Origin: an uncultured Alistipes sp.
GTDB lineage: Bacteria > Bacteroidota > Bacteroidia > Bacteroidales > Rikenellaceae
Length of the DNA: 15,155 nt
NCBI GenBank assembly: GCA_947178455.1
Contig: CAMWYI010000026.1
Coordinates: 1 to 15,155 of the forward strand
Direction of reading: 5' to 3'
Shown: positions 1-8,035 of the stretch, one piece after another
Position numbering within the stretch: the first letter of the stretch is position 1
Layout of the letters: each line of letters begins with the position of its first letter
Position numbers and translations under genes: made by a program
The notes under the pieces: model-generated
The model's database searches: none
Told to the model about the DNA's origin: nothing
Seen by the model: only the letters and a program-made list of their open reading frames with translations

Positions 1-5
1 CCGCC

Positions 6-1310
6 ATGAGCCTCGTAGCTATCGTAGGGCGTCCCAATGTCGGGAAATCGACCCTTTTCAACCGCTTGGTCGGCGAACGCAAAGCCATCGTCGACTCGAC
101 CGCCGGAACCACCCGCGACCGCCATTACGGCAAAACCGACTGGAACGGCCGCGAATTTTCGGTCATCGACACAGGCGGCTATACGGTCAATTCGGACGAC
201 GTGTTCGAGGACGAAATCCGCCGTCAGGTGCTGCTGGCTATCGACGAGGCCGATGTGATTTTGTTTTTGGTCGAGGTCTCGACCGGCATCACCGACCTCG
301 ACGCATTGATGGCCGACATCCTGCGCCGCACGTCGAAAAAGGTCATCTTGGTCTGCAACAAGGTCGACAACAACGACCAAATCTATTCGTCGCACGAGTT
401 TTACGCGCTCGGACTGGGCGACCCCTACTGCATTTCGTCGATGTCGGGCAGCGGCACGGGCGACCTGATGGACGCCATTTTGGAGGCCCTCCCCGCCGAT
501 GCGCGGGCCGAAGAGGAGGACGACCTGCCGCGCATCACCATCGTGGGCCGTCCGAACGTGGGCAAATCGTCGATGACCAACGCCCTGCTGGGCGAGGAGC
601 GCAACATCGTGACGCCCGTAGCCGGCACGACGCGCGATTCGATTCACACGCGCTACAACAAGTTCGGCATGGACTTTTATTTGGTCGACACGGCGGGCAT
701 GCGCAAAAAGGGCAAGACGATGGAGGATTTGGAGTTTTATTCGGTGATGCGTTCCATACGGGCTATCGAAAATTCCGACGTTTGCATCCTGATGCTCGAC
801 GCGCAGCAAGGATTGGAGTCGCAGGATTTGAACATCCACAACCTGATTGTCCGCAACCGCAAGGGGTGCGTCATCGTGGTGAACAAGTGGGACTTGATCG
901 AAAAGAGCAGCAACACGATGAAGGAGTGGACCGAAGCCTTGAAAAAACGGCTGGCCCCGTTCAACGACATTCCGCTGATTTTCACTTCCGTACTGAACAA
1001 GCAGCGCATTCTCGACGTCTTGCAGACCGCCATTCGGGTGCATCAGTCGCGCAAACGCCGCATCGCCACGTCGGAGCTGAACGACTTTCTGCTGCCGCTC
1101 ATCGAGAACTATCCGCCCCCCTCGACCAAAGGCAAGTACATCAAAATCAAGTACGTCACCCAGCTGCCGACCCCGACGCCGCAGTTCGCCTTTTTTGTCA
1201 ATTTGCCGCAATACATTAAAGAGCCTTACCGACGCTTTCTGGAAAACAACCTGCGCCAGCAGTGGGATTTCGCGGGAGTGCCGATTCAGATTTATTTCCG
1301 GCAGAAATAG
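6..1310 (+). CDS. der: Ribosome biogenesis GTPase Der (EngA)
   Basis: Essential double GTPase that acts in assembly of the 50S ribosomal subunit (known for the family). The 434-residue protein has two tandem GTPase domains: the first P-loop GRPNVGKST is at residues 8-16, with a DTGG switch and NKVD specificity motif; the second P-loop GRPNVGKSS is at 181-189, with DTAG and NKWD. A C-terminal KH-like domain of about 110 residues follows and ends in a basic tail. Length and order are normal for Der, so the gene is complete. The ATG at position 6 puts the first P-loop at the usual distance from the N-terminus. Only five bases precede it, so its promoter is not visible. The trmN6 gene starts six bases after the stop, which suggests co-transcription. 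Confidence 0.98.
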   Translation: MSLVAIVGRPNVGKSTLFNRLVGERKAIVDSTAGTTRDRHYGKTDWNGREFSVIDTGGYTVNSDDVFEDEIRRQVLLAIDEADVILFLVEVSTGITDLDALMADILRRTSKKVILVCNKVDNNDQIYSSHEFYALGLGDPYCISSMSGSGTGDLMDAILEALPADARAEEEDDLPRITIVGRPNVGKSSMTNALLGEERNIVTPVAGTTRDSIHTRYNKFGMDFYLVDTAGMRKKGKTMEDLEFYSVMRSIRAIENSDVCILMLDAQQGLESQDLNIHNLIVRNRKGCVIVVNKWDLIEKSSNTMKEWTEALKKRLAPFNDIPLIFTSVLNKQRILDVLQTAIRVHQSRKRRIATSELNDFLLPLIENYPPPSTKGKYIKIKYVTQLPTPTPQFAFFVNLPQYIKEPYRRFLENNLRQQWDFAGVPIQIYFRQK

Positions 1311-1316
1311 CGCGCC

Positions 1317-2021
1317 GTGTTCCGCTTCAAGCAATTCTCCGTCCGGCAGGAGCAATGCCCGATGAAGGTCGGTACCGACGGCGTGCTGCTGGGTGCGTGG
1401 GCCGAAGTGCGGCCGACCGACCGGCGCATCCTCGACATCGGTACCGCCACCGGTCTGATTGCGCTGATGATGGCCCAGCGGGCGCCCGAAGCGCGCATCA
1501 CGGGCATCGACCTCATCGACGTGGCGGAGGCCCGCGCGAATGCCGATGCGTCGGCGTGGGGCGACCGGCTGCACTTCGAGCAGTGTGCCGTGCAGGAGTT
1601 CGTGGCCGACGAACCGTTCGATTTGATTCTTTCCAATCCGCCTTTTTTCGTCGATTCGCTTACCTGTCCCGATGCGGGACGCACGACCGCCCGCCACGCC
1701 GTGACGCTCCCGTACGATGATTTGTGCGCCGCTGCGGTGCGGCTGTTGGCTCCCGACGGCCGTTTCGCACTGATTCTGCCCGCCTCCGAAACCGAACGCT
1801 GGCTCGCGACCTGCCGTGACCGGCTCCGATTGGTGCGCCGCACCGACGTCCGCACGACGCCGCGACGAGCCCCGAAACGGGTGCTGTTGGAGTGCGTGCA
1901 TGCCGCTGCGGCGGCCCCCGACCGTCCGCTGTGCGACGAATTGGTCATCGGCACGGGCGAACACGAGTGCTACACGCCCGCCTACCGTGCGCTGACGGGC
2001 GATTTTTACCTCAAATTTTGA
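1317..2021 (+). CDS. trmN6: tRNA1(Val) A37 N6-methyltransferase TrmN6 (YfiC family)
   Basis: Class I SAM-dependent methyltransferase; the YfiC/TrmN6 family makes m6A at position 37 of tRNA-Val. The 234-residue protein starts with a GTG codon. This start is chosen because the N-terminal FRFKQFSVRQEQCPMKVGTDG block is the conserved family beginning (substrate/SAM-pocket segment). The SAM motif I is DIGTATG (residues 40-46) and the N6-adenine catalytic motif NPPF is at 107-110. Length is close to E. coli YfiC. It lies six bases after der, so it probably shares a transcript. Its TGA stop overlaps the -33 element of the next promoter. A general N6-adenine methyltransferase on another RNA is the only serious alternative. 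Confidence 0.9.
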   Translation: MFRFKQFSVRQEQCPMKVGTDGVLLGAWAEVRPTDRRILDIGTATGLIALMMAQRAPEARITGIDLIDVAEARANADASAWGDRLHFEQCAVQEFVADEPFDLILSNPPFFVDSLTCPDAGRTTARHAVTLPYDDLCAAAVRLLAPDGRFALILPASETERWLATCRDRLRLVRRTDVRTTPRRAPKRVLLECVHAAAAAPDRPLCDELVIGTGEHECYTPAYRALTGDFYLKF

Positions 2022-2047
2022 TATTTTCGCAAAACGGCCTAACTTTG
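2017..2047 (+). promoter_or_regulatory. Bacteroidetes-type promoter of the DUF4831-like gene
   Basis: TTTG at 2017-2020 and TAACTTTG at 2040-2047 are separated by 19 bases. This matches the known Bacteroidetes housekeeping promoter (TTTG, 19-21 bases, TAnnTTTG). It straddles the trmN6 stop codon, and the leader to the ATG at 2141 would be about 85 nt. The leader ends in an A-rich stretch (2123-2140), which commonly replaces a Shine-Dalgarno sequence in this phylum. Confidence 0.75.
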
Positions 2048-2140
2048 TCTTGCAAGGAGTCGGGAGCCGCGGAGACAATCCGGCGCAACGTGCCGATCGT
2101 CGTTCCCGCTCGTTTATTATTTAGAAAAAATCGAAAAAAA

Positions 2141-3046
2141 ATGATGAAACGGATTATCCTCATCGCAGTCGGTGCATGGTGCGCCGTCGGCGGAGCATTC
2201 GCCCAAAATAATCCCTACATTTCGTTGCAGGGGGCTGTCGAAAGCCAGCAAGGATTGACCGTCGCGCAGCCGCGCACGATTTTGGCCGTCGACGTAACGG
2301 TCGAGTGCGAACGGACGCTGGCGGGCCCTTACGCCCGTTATGCGCAGAAATTCTTGGGACTTCGCGCGCCGTTGAGCGACAAGACCGTCTGGACGGTGAA
2401 GGATGCCCGCACGTCGCTCGCCGATACCGAAACGGCGCTTTTCGCAGGAGCGCCCGCACCGGCGAAAAAACAGACCTACGACTACTCCGAATCGGACGAC
2501 GAGTTTCCGCGCGTGCAGGTCGACAAGACGGGCATCGGGGTTTCGACCCTCGAAGACGCCGCCCGCGAAGCGGCCAATACCGTTTATTCGCTGCGCCGCC
2601 ACCGCATGGACCTCATCACAGGCGAGGCGGGCGAAAACGTTTTCGGAGCCGGTCTGCAAGCCGCGCTCGACGAAATCGACCGGCTGGAACAGCGCTACTT
2701 GGAGCTGTTTCTCGGCAAACGGACGATTGCCACCGCGTCGCACCGCTATATCATCTATCCGCAGGCCGACAAACTGAAATACGTCGTTTGCCGTTTCTCG
2801 GCGACCGCCGGTCTGCTGCCTGCCAGCGACCTGACGGGCGACATGGTGTTGCTGGAAATCATCCCGACCGACCCCCAGACGCTCGGCATCGCCGCCAGCG
2901 AACGCGAACCGTCGGTCGTCTCGTGTCGTGTCGCCGCACCGTCGGAGTGCCGGATTATCAGCGGCGGCCGCGAATTCGAGACCGTCACGCTGCCCATCTT
3001 CGAGTTCGGGCGTACCATTTATGTCGCCGTACCCCGCCGCAAATAG
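2141..3046 (+). CDS. Secreted DUF4831-like protein
   Basis: 301-residue protein of unknown function that resembles the Bacteroidetes DUF4831 family: it has the typical GPYARYAQKFLG segment about 60 residues in, followed by a long Val/Asp-rich beta-type region. The N-terminus has a short positive segment (MMKR), a hydrophobic core and a likely cleavage site after AFA (residue 21), so it should be exported. No lipobox cysteine follows the hydrophobic stretch. The open frame extends upstream to 1892 inside trmN6, but the start at 2141 is preferred because it creates the signal peptide, follows an A-rich leader and lies downstream of a strong promoter match. The next gene overlaps its last 26 bases, suggesting coupled translation. 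The family name is from recognition; no function is proposed. Confidence 0.75.
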   Translation: MMKRIILIAVGAWCAVGGAFAQNNPYISLQGAVESQQGLTVAQPRTILAVDVTVECERTLAGPYARYAQKFLGLRAPLSDKTVWTVKDARTSLADTETALFAGAPAPAKKQTYDYSESDDEFPRVQVDKTGIGVSTLEDAAREAANTVYSLRRHRMDLITGEAGENVFGAGLQAALDEIDRLEQRYLELFLGKRTIATASHRYIIYPQADKLKYVVCRFSATAGLLPASDLTGDMVLLEIIPTDPQTLGIAASEREPSVVSCRVAAPSECRIISGGREFETVTLPIFEFGRTIYVAVPRRK

Positions 3047-3716
3047 CCCTCGAACGGACTACACCGCGCGCATGGCCGCGCTGCTGGGCCGGATGCGCCG
3101 CGAACGCAACGGGGCTGTGGCCGATGCCATGCACTATTACGGCCGCCGCTACGGCTTGAATTACGGGGTCAGCCTGCCCACCGTGCGGTCGATTGCCCGT
3201 GCCGAAGCGGCCGATGACGGTTTCGCCCGCATGCTGTGGGAACAGGACGTGCGCGAACTGAAACTGGCGGCCCTGCACCTTGCCGAACCCGAATCCCTGA
3301 CCGCCGTCGAAGCGGCGCAGTGGGCGTGCGGAATCGTCAATTCCGAGCTCGCCGAAGAGTTCGCTTTCGCCCTGCTCTGCCGGTCGCTGCACTTCGAGGC
3401 GATTTTCACGGCATGGGTCGCCGCCGAAAATTCTTTTCTGATTTACGCTGCGCTCTTGGGGGCCGCCCGTTGGCCGCAACTCACCGAAAAACAACTCCCG
3501 CCGACGCTCGCGCTGCTCCGCAAGCTGCCGGAACGGACGCCGCAGGACGGCACCGCGCGCCTGCTCGCGCAGGGGGGCGTCGCGCTGCTCGATGCGCTCG
3601 GCCGCCAAAACGAAACGAACCGACAAGCGGTTTTGCACGCTGTCGGCCCGTTGGCCCGCTCCGCCGGTGCGGAGGGGCGTTTCGTCTGCGAAGAACTGGG
3701 CTGGCGACTGGCCTAA
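3021..3716 (+). CDS. AlkD-like HEAT-repeat protein (DNA alkylation repair family)
   Basis: 231-residue, all-helical protein resembling the AlkC/AlkD DNA glycosylase superfamily as found in Bacteroidetes. The N-terminal NGAVADAMHYYGRRYGLNYGVSL block and the DVRELKLAALHLA helix are family-like. AlkD removes positively charged alkylated purines; whether this protein does so is uncertain. By eye, the segment that should carry the AlkD Trp-x3-Asp pair reads S-E-L-A-E, so the classical catalytic residues may be missing. The start at 3021 overlaps the previous gene by 26 bases; Met18 (3072) would remove the overlap and still keep the domain. The TAA stop overlaps the stop of the convergent thioredoxin gene. 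It is probably co-transcribed with the DUF4831-like gene. Confidence 0.65.
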   Translation: MSPYPAANSPRTDYTARMAALLGRMRRERNGAVADAMHYYGRRYGLNYGVSLPTVRSIARAEAADDGFARMLWEQDVRELKLAALHLAEPESLTAVEAAQWACGIVNSELAEEFAFALLCRSLHFEAIFTAWVAAENSFLIYAALLGAARWPQLTEKQLPPTLALLRKLPERTPQDGTARLLAQGGVALLDALGRQNETNRQAVLHAVGPLARSAGAEGRFVCEELGWRLA

Positions 3717-4048
3717 CGGGAACTCTCCTGCTGGGCGTGTTCGGTGACTTCCAACTCGTGGAGTTTGCCGACCAGCTGCTCGTAAGGCATCATGCCGCTC
3801 GACCGCCACAACACCTTGCCGTTGCGGAAGAACATCAGCGTCGGCACCGACCGGATTTCGTAACGGCGGATGATGTCGGCCATTTCGGGCGAGTCGATAT
3901 TGACTTTGTACACGTCGACCCGTCCGCGCATCTGCTCCTGAAAACGGTCGACGACGGGGTGCATCGCCTGACACGGGCCGCACCACGAAGCGAAAAAATC
4001 GACGAAGGTCAAGGCGTCGCGCCAGATGATTTTATCGAAGTCTGTCAT
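3713..4048 (-). CDS. trxA: Thioredoxin
   Basis: 111-residue single-domain thioredoxin with the canonical redox motif WCGPC at residues 22-26 and the cis-proline motif VPT (Pro69). There is no signal peptide, so it is a cytoplasmic dithiol-disulfide oxidoreductase. The C-terminal tail after the fold is polar (VTEHAQQESSR). It lies 29 bases downstream of the SDR gene on the same strand and is probably co-transcribed with it. Its TAG stop (3713-3715) shares bases with the TAA stop of the convergent AlkD-like gene, leaving no room for a dedicated intergenic terminator. Bacteroidetes usually have several thioredoxins, so it may not be the main housekeeping copy. Confidence 0.93.
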   Translation of the reverse strand: MTDFDKIIWRDALTFVDFFASWCGPCQAMHPVVDRFQEQMRGRVDVYKVNIDSPEMADIIRRYEIRSVPTLMFFRNGKVLWRSSGMMPYEQLVGKLHELEVTEHAQQESSR

Positions 4049-4077
4049 AGCGTGTGTGATTTTTTAGAAAATTTCCG

Positions 4078-5046
4078 TTAGTTCAGTTCGGCCCACGTCA
4101 TGCCGGCGTAGGCTTTTTCCGAAAGTTCTTTTTCGACATAGCTGATTGTGCGGCGCAGCCCTTCGGCCAGCGGGGTGGAGGGCGCCCAATCCAGCTCGCG
4201 GCGGGCCGCCGACAAGTCGGGCAGGCGTCGTCGGACGTCGTTCCGCCGCGCTTCGACGTGTACGATGCGCGACCGGCTGCCGGTGATGTCGATGATTTGT
4301 TCGGCCAGTTCGCGAATCGAAATCTCGTGGTTGCTGCCCAAATCGACCGTACGCGGGCGTTCGGCCGGCACCACGTTCATCAGCCGCACGAGCCCTTCGA
4401 CGACATCGCCTATCCAGCAGAACGTGCGCAGCTGCTCGCCGCTGCCGGTTATCTGCAACGTGCGGTTCTGCAACGCCGCGACGACCAATTTGACGACCAC
4501 GCGCTGGTCCATCAAATCGGCCCCGTTGCCGTAGGTGTTGAAAATGCGGGCGATACGCGTGTCGACGCCGAACTCGTTGTGGTAGGCGGTGTGCAGCGCT
4601 TCGGCCGCCCGTTTGCCTTCGGCGAAGATGCGGGCGGGGCATTTTTCGACCTCCTGCTGCGGGTAGGTGCTTCGCAGATTGATGCCGTAGACGTCGCACG
4701 ACGAGGCGTAGACCACGCGGGAATGCTCCGTGCGGGCGGTGTCGAGCGCATTGATAGAGCCGAGCATGTCGACTTTGAGCGTTTCGACCGGCAGCGACTT
4801 TTTGTAACAGAGCACGGCGGGCGAGGCGAGGTTGTAGATTTCGTTGCAGCGGATGCTGAACGGCTGCACGATGTTGTGGCGGACATAGCGGAACGCCGGA
4901 TGTTCCGCAGCGGAGCGCAACAGAGGCGAATTGGCCGCTTCGCGCAAGTCGACGCAAAAGACCTCGTGCCCCTCGACGAGCAATCGCAGGCACAGATGCG
5001 TGCCGATGAAACCGGAGCCTCCCAGTACGACGATACGTTTTTGCAT
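4078..5046 (-). CDS. NAD-dependent epimerase/dehydratase (UDP-xylose-synthase-like SDR) lacking the catalytic Tyr
   Basis: 322-residue extended SDR. It has the Rossmann motif GGSGFIG (residues 9-15), YNLASPA (71-77), the active-site strand YASSCDVYG (113-121), and a C-terminal RRRLPD region as in UDP-glucuronate decarboxylases. These enzymes convert nucleotide sugars, here presumably for cell-surface glycans. The YxxxK motif reads F141-A-E-G-K145: the codon is TTC, so the catalytic tyrosine is replaced by phenylalanine. Aligned by eye to human UXS1, Ser119 becomes Cys117 and Glu120 becomes Asp118. NAD binding looks intact but classical chemistry is doubtful. The start at 5046 is preferred over an in-frame ATG at 5076 because MQKRIVVLGG is the standard N-terminus. 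A 6-bp hairpin (5051-5068) lies just upstream. The thioredoxin gene follows. Confidence 0.85.
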   Translation of the reverse strand: MQKRIVVLGGSGFIGTHLCLRLLVEGHEVFCVDLREAANSPLLRSAAEHPAFRYVRHNIVQPFSIRCNEIYNLASPAVLCYKKSLPVETLKVDMLGSINALDTARTEHSRVVYASSCDVYGINLRSTYPQQEVEKCPARIFAEGKRAAEALHTAYHNEFGVDTRIARIFNTYGNGADLMDQRVVVKLVVAALQNRTLQITGSGEQLRTFCWIGDVVEGLVRLMNVVPAERPRTVDLGSNHEISIRELAEQIIDITGSRSRIVHVEARRNDVRRRLPDLSAARRELDWAPSTPLAEGLRRTISYVEKELSEKAYAGMTWAELN

Positions 5047-5087
5047 GGTGTTTTCGTTTTTGCGAAAACTGCGCAAAATCCGTACCG

Positions 5088-5342
5088 CCGCGTTAAGAAC
5101 GCGGTTTTAGGCGCGAAGGACGGTCGTGGGGGTTCGGACGGTTTCTGCGCCGTCGCGGTTTTTGTGGGACGAAGACTGCGGAGGCTTAAAAGCCTTTTTA
5201 GTTGCTCACGCTCGGCATAGTTCGCAAGCGACCTCTGCCCTCGCTTATTCGCAACTTTCGGCCCGCGCGACGCAGAGCGTCGCTGTTATTCGGTGATAGC
5301 GCAACCGACCGTCTGAAACATAGGGACGGTCTACCGCGCTTA
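5088..5342 (+). repeat. Mosaic intergenic repeat element, copy 1
   Basis: This gap between radA and the SDR gene is filled with repeat modules. 5088-5104 is a perfect 7-bp stem (CCGCGTT / AACGCGG) with an AAG loop, followed by TTTTAGGCGCGAAGG. Module A ends at CTGCGCCGTC (5145-5154). A central module C (5170-5269) begins CGAAGACTGCGGAGG and ends TTCGGCCCGCGCG; both ends recur inverted at 10681-10742. Module B ends GACGGTCTACCGCG (5325-5338), also found at 8039, 8108 and 10863. The right end has no hairpin and runs into the radA stop codon. No open frame of significance or promoter match was seen here. Confidence 0.85.
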
Positions 5343-6716
5343 AATCGATGTTCCTAACACCGCGCGGGGCAGGTCGGCGATGCTGTTGATAGCGATGATT
5401 TCGATGCCTTTGGGACGTTTGACGCCCTTTTGGGCGAGGTATCCCGAGATGATGATGCGCCGGAACCCCAATCGGGCCGCTTCGCTGATGCGTTGGTCGG
5501 TGCGGGGCGCGGGCCGCACCTCGCCGGAAAGACCCAACTCGCCCGCGCAACACACGCCGTCGACGAGCGGCCGGTCGAAGTACGACGAAATGACCGCCGC
5601 CGCGACTGCCAAGTCGAGCCCCGGGTCGGAAACCTTGAACCCGCCCGCGAAGTTGAGAAAGACATCCTTTTGATACATCTTCATGCCGAGCCGTTTTTCG
5701 AGCACGGCCAGCAGCATGTTCATGCGCCGCGTGTCGAAGCCGGTCGCCGTGCGTTGAGGCGTGCCGTAGGCGGCGTTGCTCACCAGCGCCTGCACCTCGA
5801 TGAGGTAGGGGCGCACGCCGTCGGCCGATGCCCCGACCGCGATGCCGCTCAACGGCTCCTCGTAGTGGGTGAGCAGGATTTCGGACGGATTGGAGACCTC
5901 GCGCAGACCGGCGTCGAGCATCTCGAACACGCCGATTTCGAACGTGGCGCCGAAACGGTTTTTGATGCCGCGCAGGATGCGGTAGATGTTGTTGCTGTCG
6001 CCCTCGAACTGCAGCACCACGTCGACGATGTGTTCCAGAATTTTGGGTCCGGCGATGGTGCCGTCCTTTGTGATGTGGCCGATGACGATCATCGACGTGC
6101 CGGTCGATTTGGCGTATTTCAACAGCGTGGCGGCGCATTCGCGGATTTGCGATACGCTGCCGGCCGACGATTCGAGCACGTCGGTGTAAATGGTCTGAAT
6201 CGAGTCGATGACCACCAAGTCGGGCTGTTGTTCGGCGATTTGGGCCACGATGTTTTCGAGCAGCGTTTCCGAATAAATCAGACACTCGTCGTTGCCCACG
6301 CCGATGCGGTCGGCCCGCATGCGGATTTGTTCGGGCGACTCCTCGCCCGACACGTAGAGGGTCTTCAATCCGTTGGCCGACAGGGCGATTTGCAGCGAGA
6401 GGGTCGATTTGCCGATGCCGGGTTCGCCGCCCAGCAGAATCAGCGAGCCGGGCACCATGCCGCCGCCCAGCACACGGTTCAGCTCGGTATTGCCGAGGTC
6501 GATGCGGCGGTGTTCGCTCTCGCGGATGTCGCGCACCCGCTGGGGCGCGATTTTGGGCAGCGTGCCGACGATAGCGGCACCCTTCGAACCCTCCCCATGC
6601 GCGATGACCTCCTCTGTAAATGTGTTCCACTCGCCGCACGACGGGCATTTGCCCAGCCATTTGGGGGCCTCGAATCCGCAATTCTTGCAGAAAAAAGCTT
6701 TTTTTAGTTTGGCCAT
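5340..6716 (-). CDS. radA: DNA repair protein RadA
   Basis: RecA-like branch-migration ATPase that helps process recombination intermediates. The 458-residue protein has an N-terminal four-cysteine zinc finger (Cys10, Cys13, Cys24, Cys27), Walker A GGEPGIGKST (96-105), Walker B VVIDS (about 168-172), the RadA signature KNRFG (252-256), and a C-terminal Lon-protease-like domain. All hallmark residues are present and the length is typical. The ATG at 6716 is chosen because it starts at MAKLKKAFFC, directly before the zinc finger; an in-frame ATG at 6755 would run back into rseP. It begins four bases after the rseP stop, so the two are almost certainly one transcript. Its TAA stop falls in the TTTAAGCGCGG edge of a repeat element. 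Confidence 0.97.
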   Translation of the reverse strand: MAKLKKAFFCKNCGFEAPKWLGKCPSCGEWNTFTEEVIAHGEGSKGAAIVGTLPKIAPQRVRDIRESEHRRIDLGNTELNRVLGGGMVPGSLILLGGEPGIGKSTLSLQIALSANGLKTLYVSGEESPEQIRMRADRIGVGNDECLIYSETLLENIVAQIAEQQPDLVVIDSIQTIYTDVLESSAGSVSQIRECAATLLKYAKSTGTSMIVIGHITKDGTIAGPKILEHIVDVVLQFEGDSNNIYRILRGIKNRFGATFEIGVFEMLDAGLREVSNPSEILLTHYEEPLSGIAVGASADGVRPYLIEVQALVSNAAYGTPQRTATGFDTRRMNMLLAVLEKRLGMKMYQKDVFLNFAGGFKVSDPGLDLAVAAAVISSYFDRPLVDGVCCAGELGLSGEVRPAPRTDQRISEAARLGFRRIIISGYLAQKGVKRPKGIEIIAINSIADLPRAVLGTSI

Positions 6717-6720
6717 GGTG

Positions 6721-8028
6721 CTATTTGAGGATGAAGCGGTAGATGTCGTTGCCATTGGCGTAGAGCAGCAGCAACAGCAAAATGCCCAGTCCGACGTATT
6801 GCGCAGCGACCAGCACGCGGTCGCTCACCTTGCGGCCGGTGAGCATCTCCCAGAACGTGAAGAGCGCATGCCCGCCGTCGAGACCCGGAATGGGCAAAAT
6901 GTTCATCACCGCGAGGATAATCGACAGAAAAGCGGTTTTGAGCCAGAAATCCTGCCAGTCCCACGTACCCGAAAAGAGGCTGCCGATAGCGATGAAGCCG
7001 CCCAATTCCTCGTAGAGTTTGGTTTTGGGACGGACAATCAGTTTCAGCTGCTGCCAGTACGACGACACCACCTGCCCCGCTTTGCGGAATCCGGCCGGTA
7101 TGGACTGCCATAGCGTGTAGTGGCGCGTGCGCGGGATGTAGGGGCTGGCGACCGTGACACCCAACCGTCCGTCGTCCGAAACAGGAAGGGTCATCCTCAC
7201 CGTGTCGGCATCGCGAAGCACCGCGAGCTGCACATCCTGACCCGCGTAGATTTGGAGCAGTGCCTTGTAATCGAAAAATTCGAGGTCGCGGTGCTCGTTC
7301 AGGCCTACGATTTCGTCGCCCTTGCGCAGGCCGGAGGCGGTAACGACGCTGTCGACCAAAAACGGCTGGCGCAGGCGGAAAAGATTTTCGTAACCCTTGC
7401 TGCGGCGCATTTCGACCAGTCGGTCGAGCGGCAGCCGCAGGGCGATCTCCGCTCCGCCGCGTTCGACGACCACCGTGCGGTCGCCGTCGGTAATCAGCAG
7501 GTCGTTGAGCAGCAGCGCCACGTTGTCCACCGGACGGCCGTCGAGCGACACGAAGCGGTCGCCGTCGCGGAAGCCCAGCGCATGGCCCGCATCATTGAAC
7601 GTATAGCCCCAGCGTGCATCCTGATTGGAAAAGTAGCTGTCGCCCCACGTGTAGCAGACGGCGCAATAGATGCCTACGGCGACGAGCACGTTCATCACGA
7701 CACCGGCAATCAGCACGAAGAACCGCTGCCAAGCCGGTTTCGACCGAAATTCGTCGGGCTGGGGCGGCTGTCGCAGCTGCTCCTCGTCGAGCGATTCGTC
7801 GACCATGCCGGCGATTTTGACGTATCCGCCCAGCGGAACCCAGCCGAGCCCGTACTCGGTGCCCTTGCGCTTGAATTTGAAGAGCGAAAACCAAGGGTCG
7901 AAGAAGATGTAGAATTTTTCGACGCGGATTTTGAACACGCACGCCATGACGAAGTGCCCCAACTCGTGCAATCCCACCAAAATGGTGAAGCACAAGAAGA
8001 ACTGAATGATTTTTATAAAGAGTTCCAT
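6721..8028 (-). CDS. rseP: RIP metalloprotease RseP (site-2 protease)
   Basis: Intramembrane zinc metalloprotease that cleaves membrane-embedded substrates such as anti-sigma factors. The 435-residue protein has the zinc motif HELGH at residues 21-25 inside the first membrane segment, two PDZ-like domains (roughly 110-190 and 200-270), and the third-ligand motif NILPIPGLDGG ending at residue 386, followed by a hydrophobic terminal segment (GLGILLLLLLY). All catalytic residues are present. It lies downstream of dxr on the same strand, a frequent pairing in bacteria, but a 212-base repeat-filled gap separates them. radA follows four bases later. No rseA/rpoE partner is in the window, so the substrate cannot be told from context. 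A repeat module ends about eight bases before the ATG, so the leader is repeat-derived. Confidence 0.96.
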   Translation of the reverse strand: MELFIKIIQFFLCFTILVGLHELGHFVMACVFKIRVEKFYIFFDPWFSLFKFKRKGTEYGLGWVPLGGYVKIAGMVDESLDEEQLRQPPQPDEFRSKPAWQRFFVLIAGVVMNVLVAVGIYCAVCYTWGDSYFSNQDARWGYTFNDAGHALGFRDGDRFVSLDGRPVDNVALLLNDLLITDGDRTVVVERGGAEIALRLPLDRLVEMRRSKGYENLFRLRQPFLVDSVVTASGLRKGDEIVGLNEHRDLEFFDYKALLQIYAGQDVQLAVLRDADTVRMTLPVSDDGRLGVTVASPYIPRTRHYTLWQSIPAGFRKAGQVVSSYWQQLKLIVRPKTKLYEELGGFIAIGSLFSGTWDWQDFWLKTAFLSIILAVMNILPIPGLDGGHALFTFWEMLTGRKVSDRVLVAAQYVGLGILLLLLLYANGNDIYRFILK

Positions 8029-8035
8029 ATTTTTA

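Noticed and set aside
1892..2140. N-terminal extension of the DUF4831-like gene into trmN6
   Set aside because: The extension is a shadow frame of trmN6; the start at 2141 gives a clear signal peptide and lies downstream of a promoter.
5182..5199. AGGCTT-AA-AAGCCT stem followed by TTTT, terminator-like on the plus strand
   Set aside because: Both flanking genes are on the minus strand and no plus-strand transcript enters the gap; on the minus strand the hairpin has no downstream T-tract. Treated as part of repeat module C.
5077..5339. Long open frame running out of the SDR gene on the opposite strand through the repeat region (to about 5220)
   Set aside because: It is antisense to the SDR gene and continues into repeat DNA; composition matches a shadow frame of a GC-rich gene and no family is recognised.
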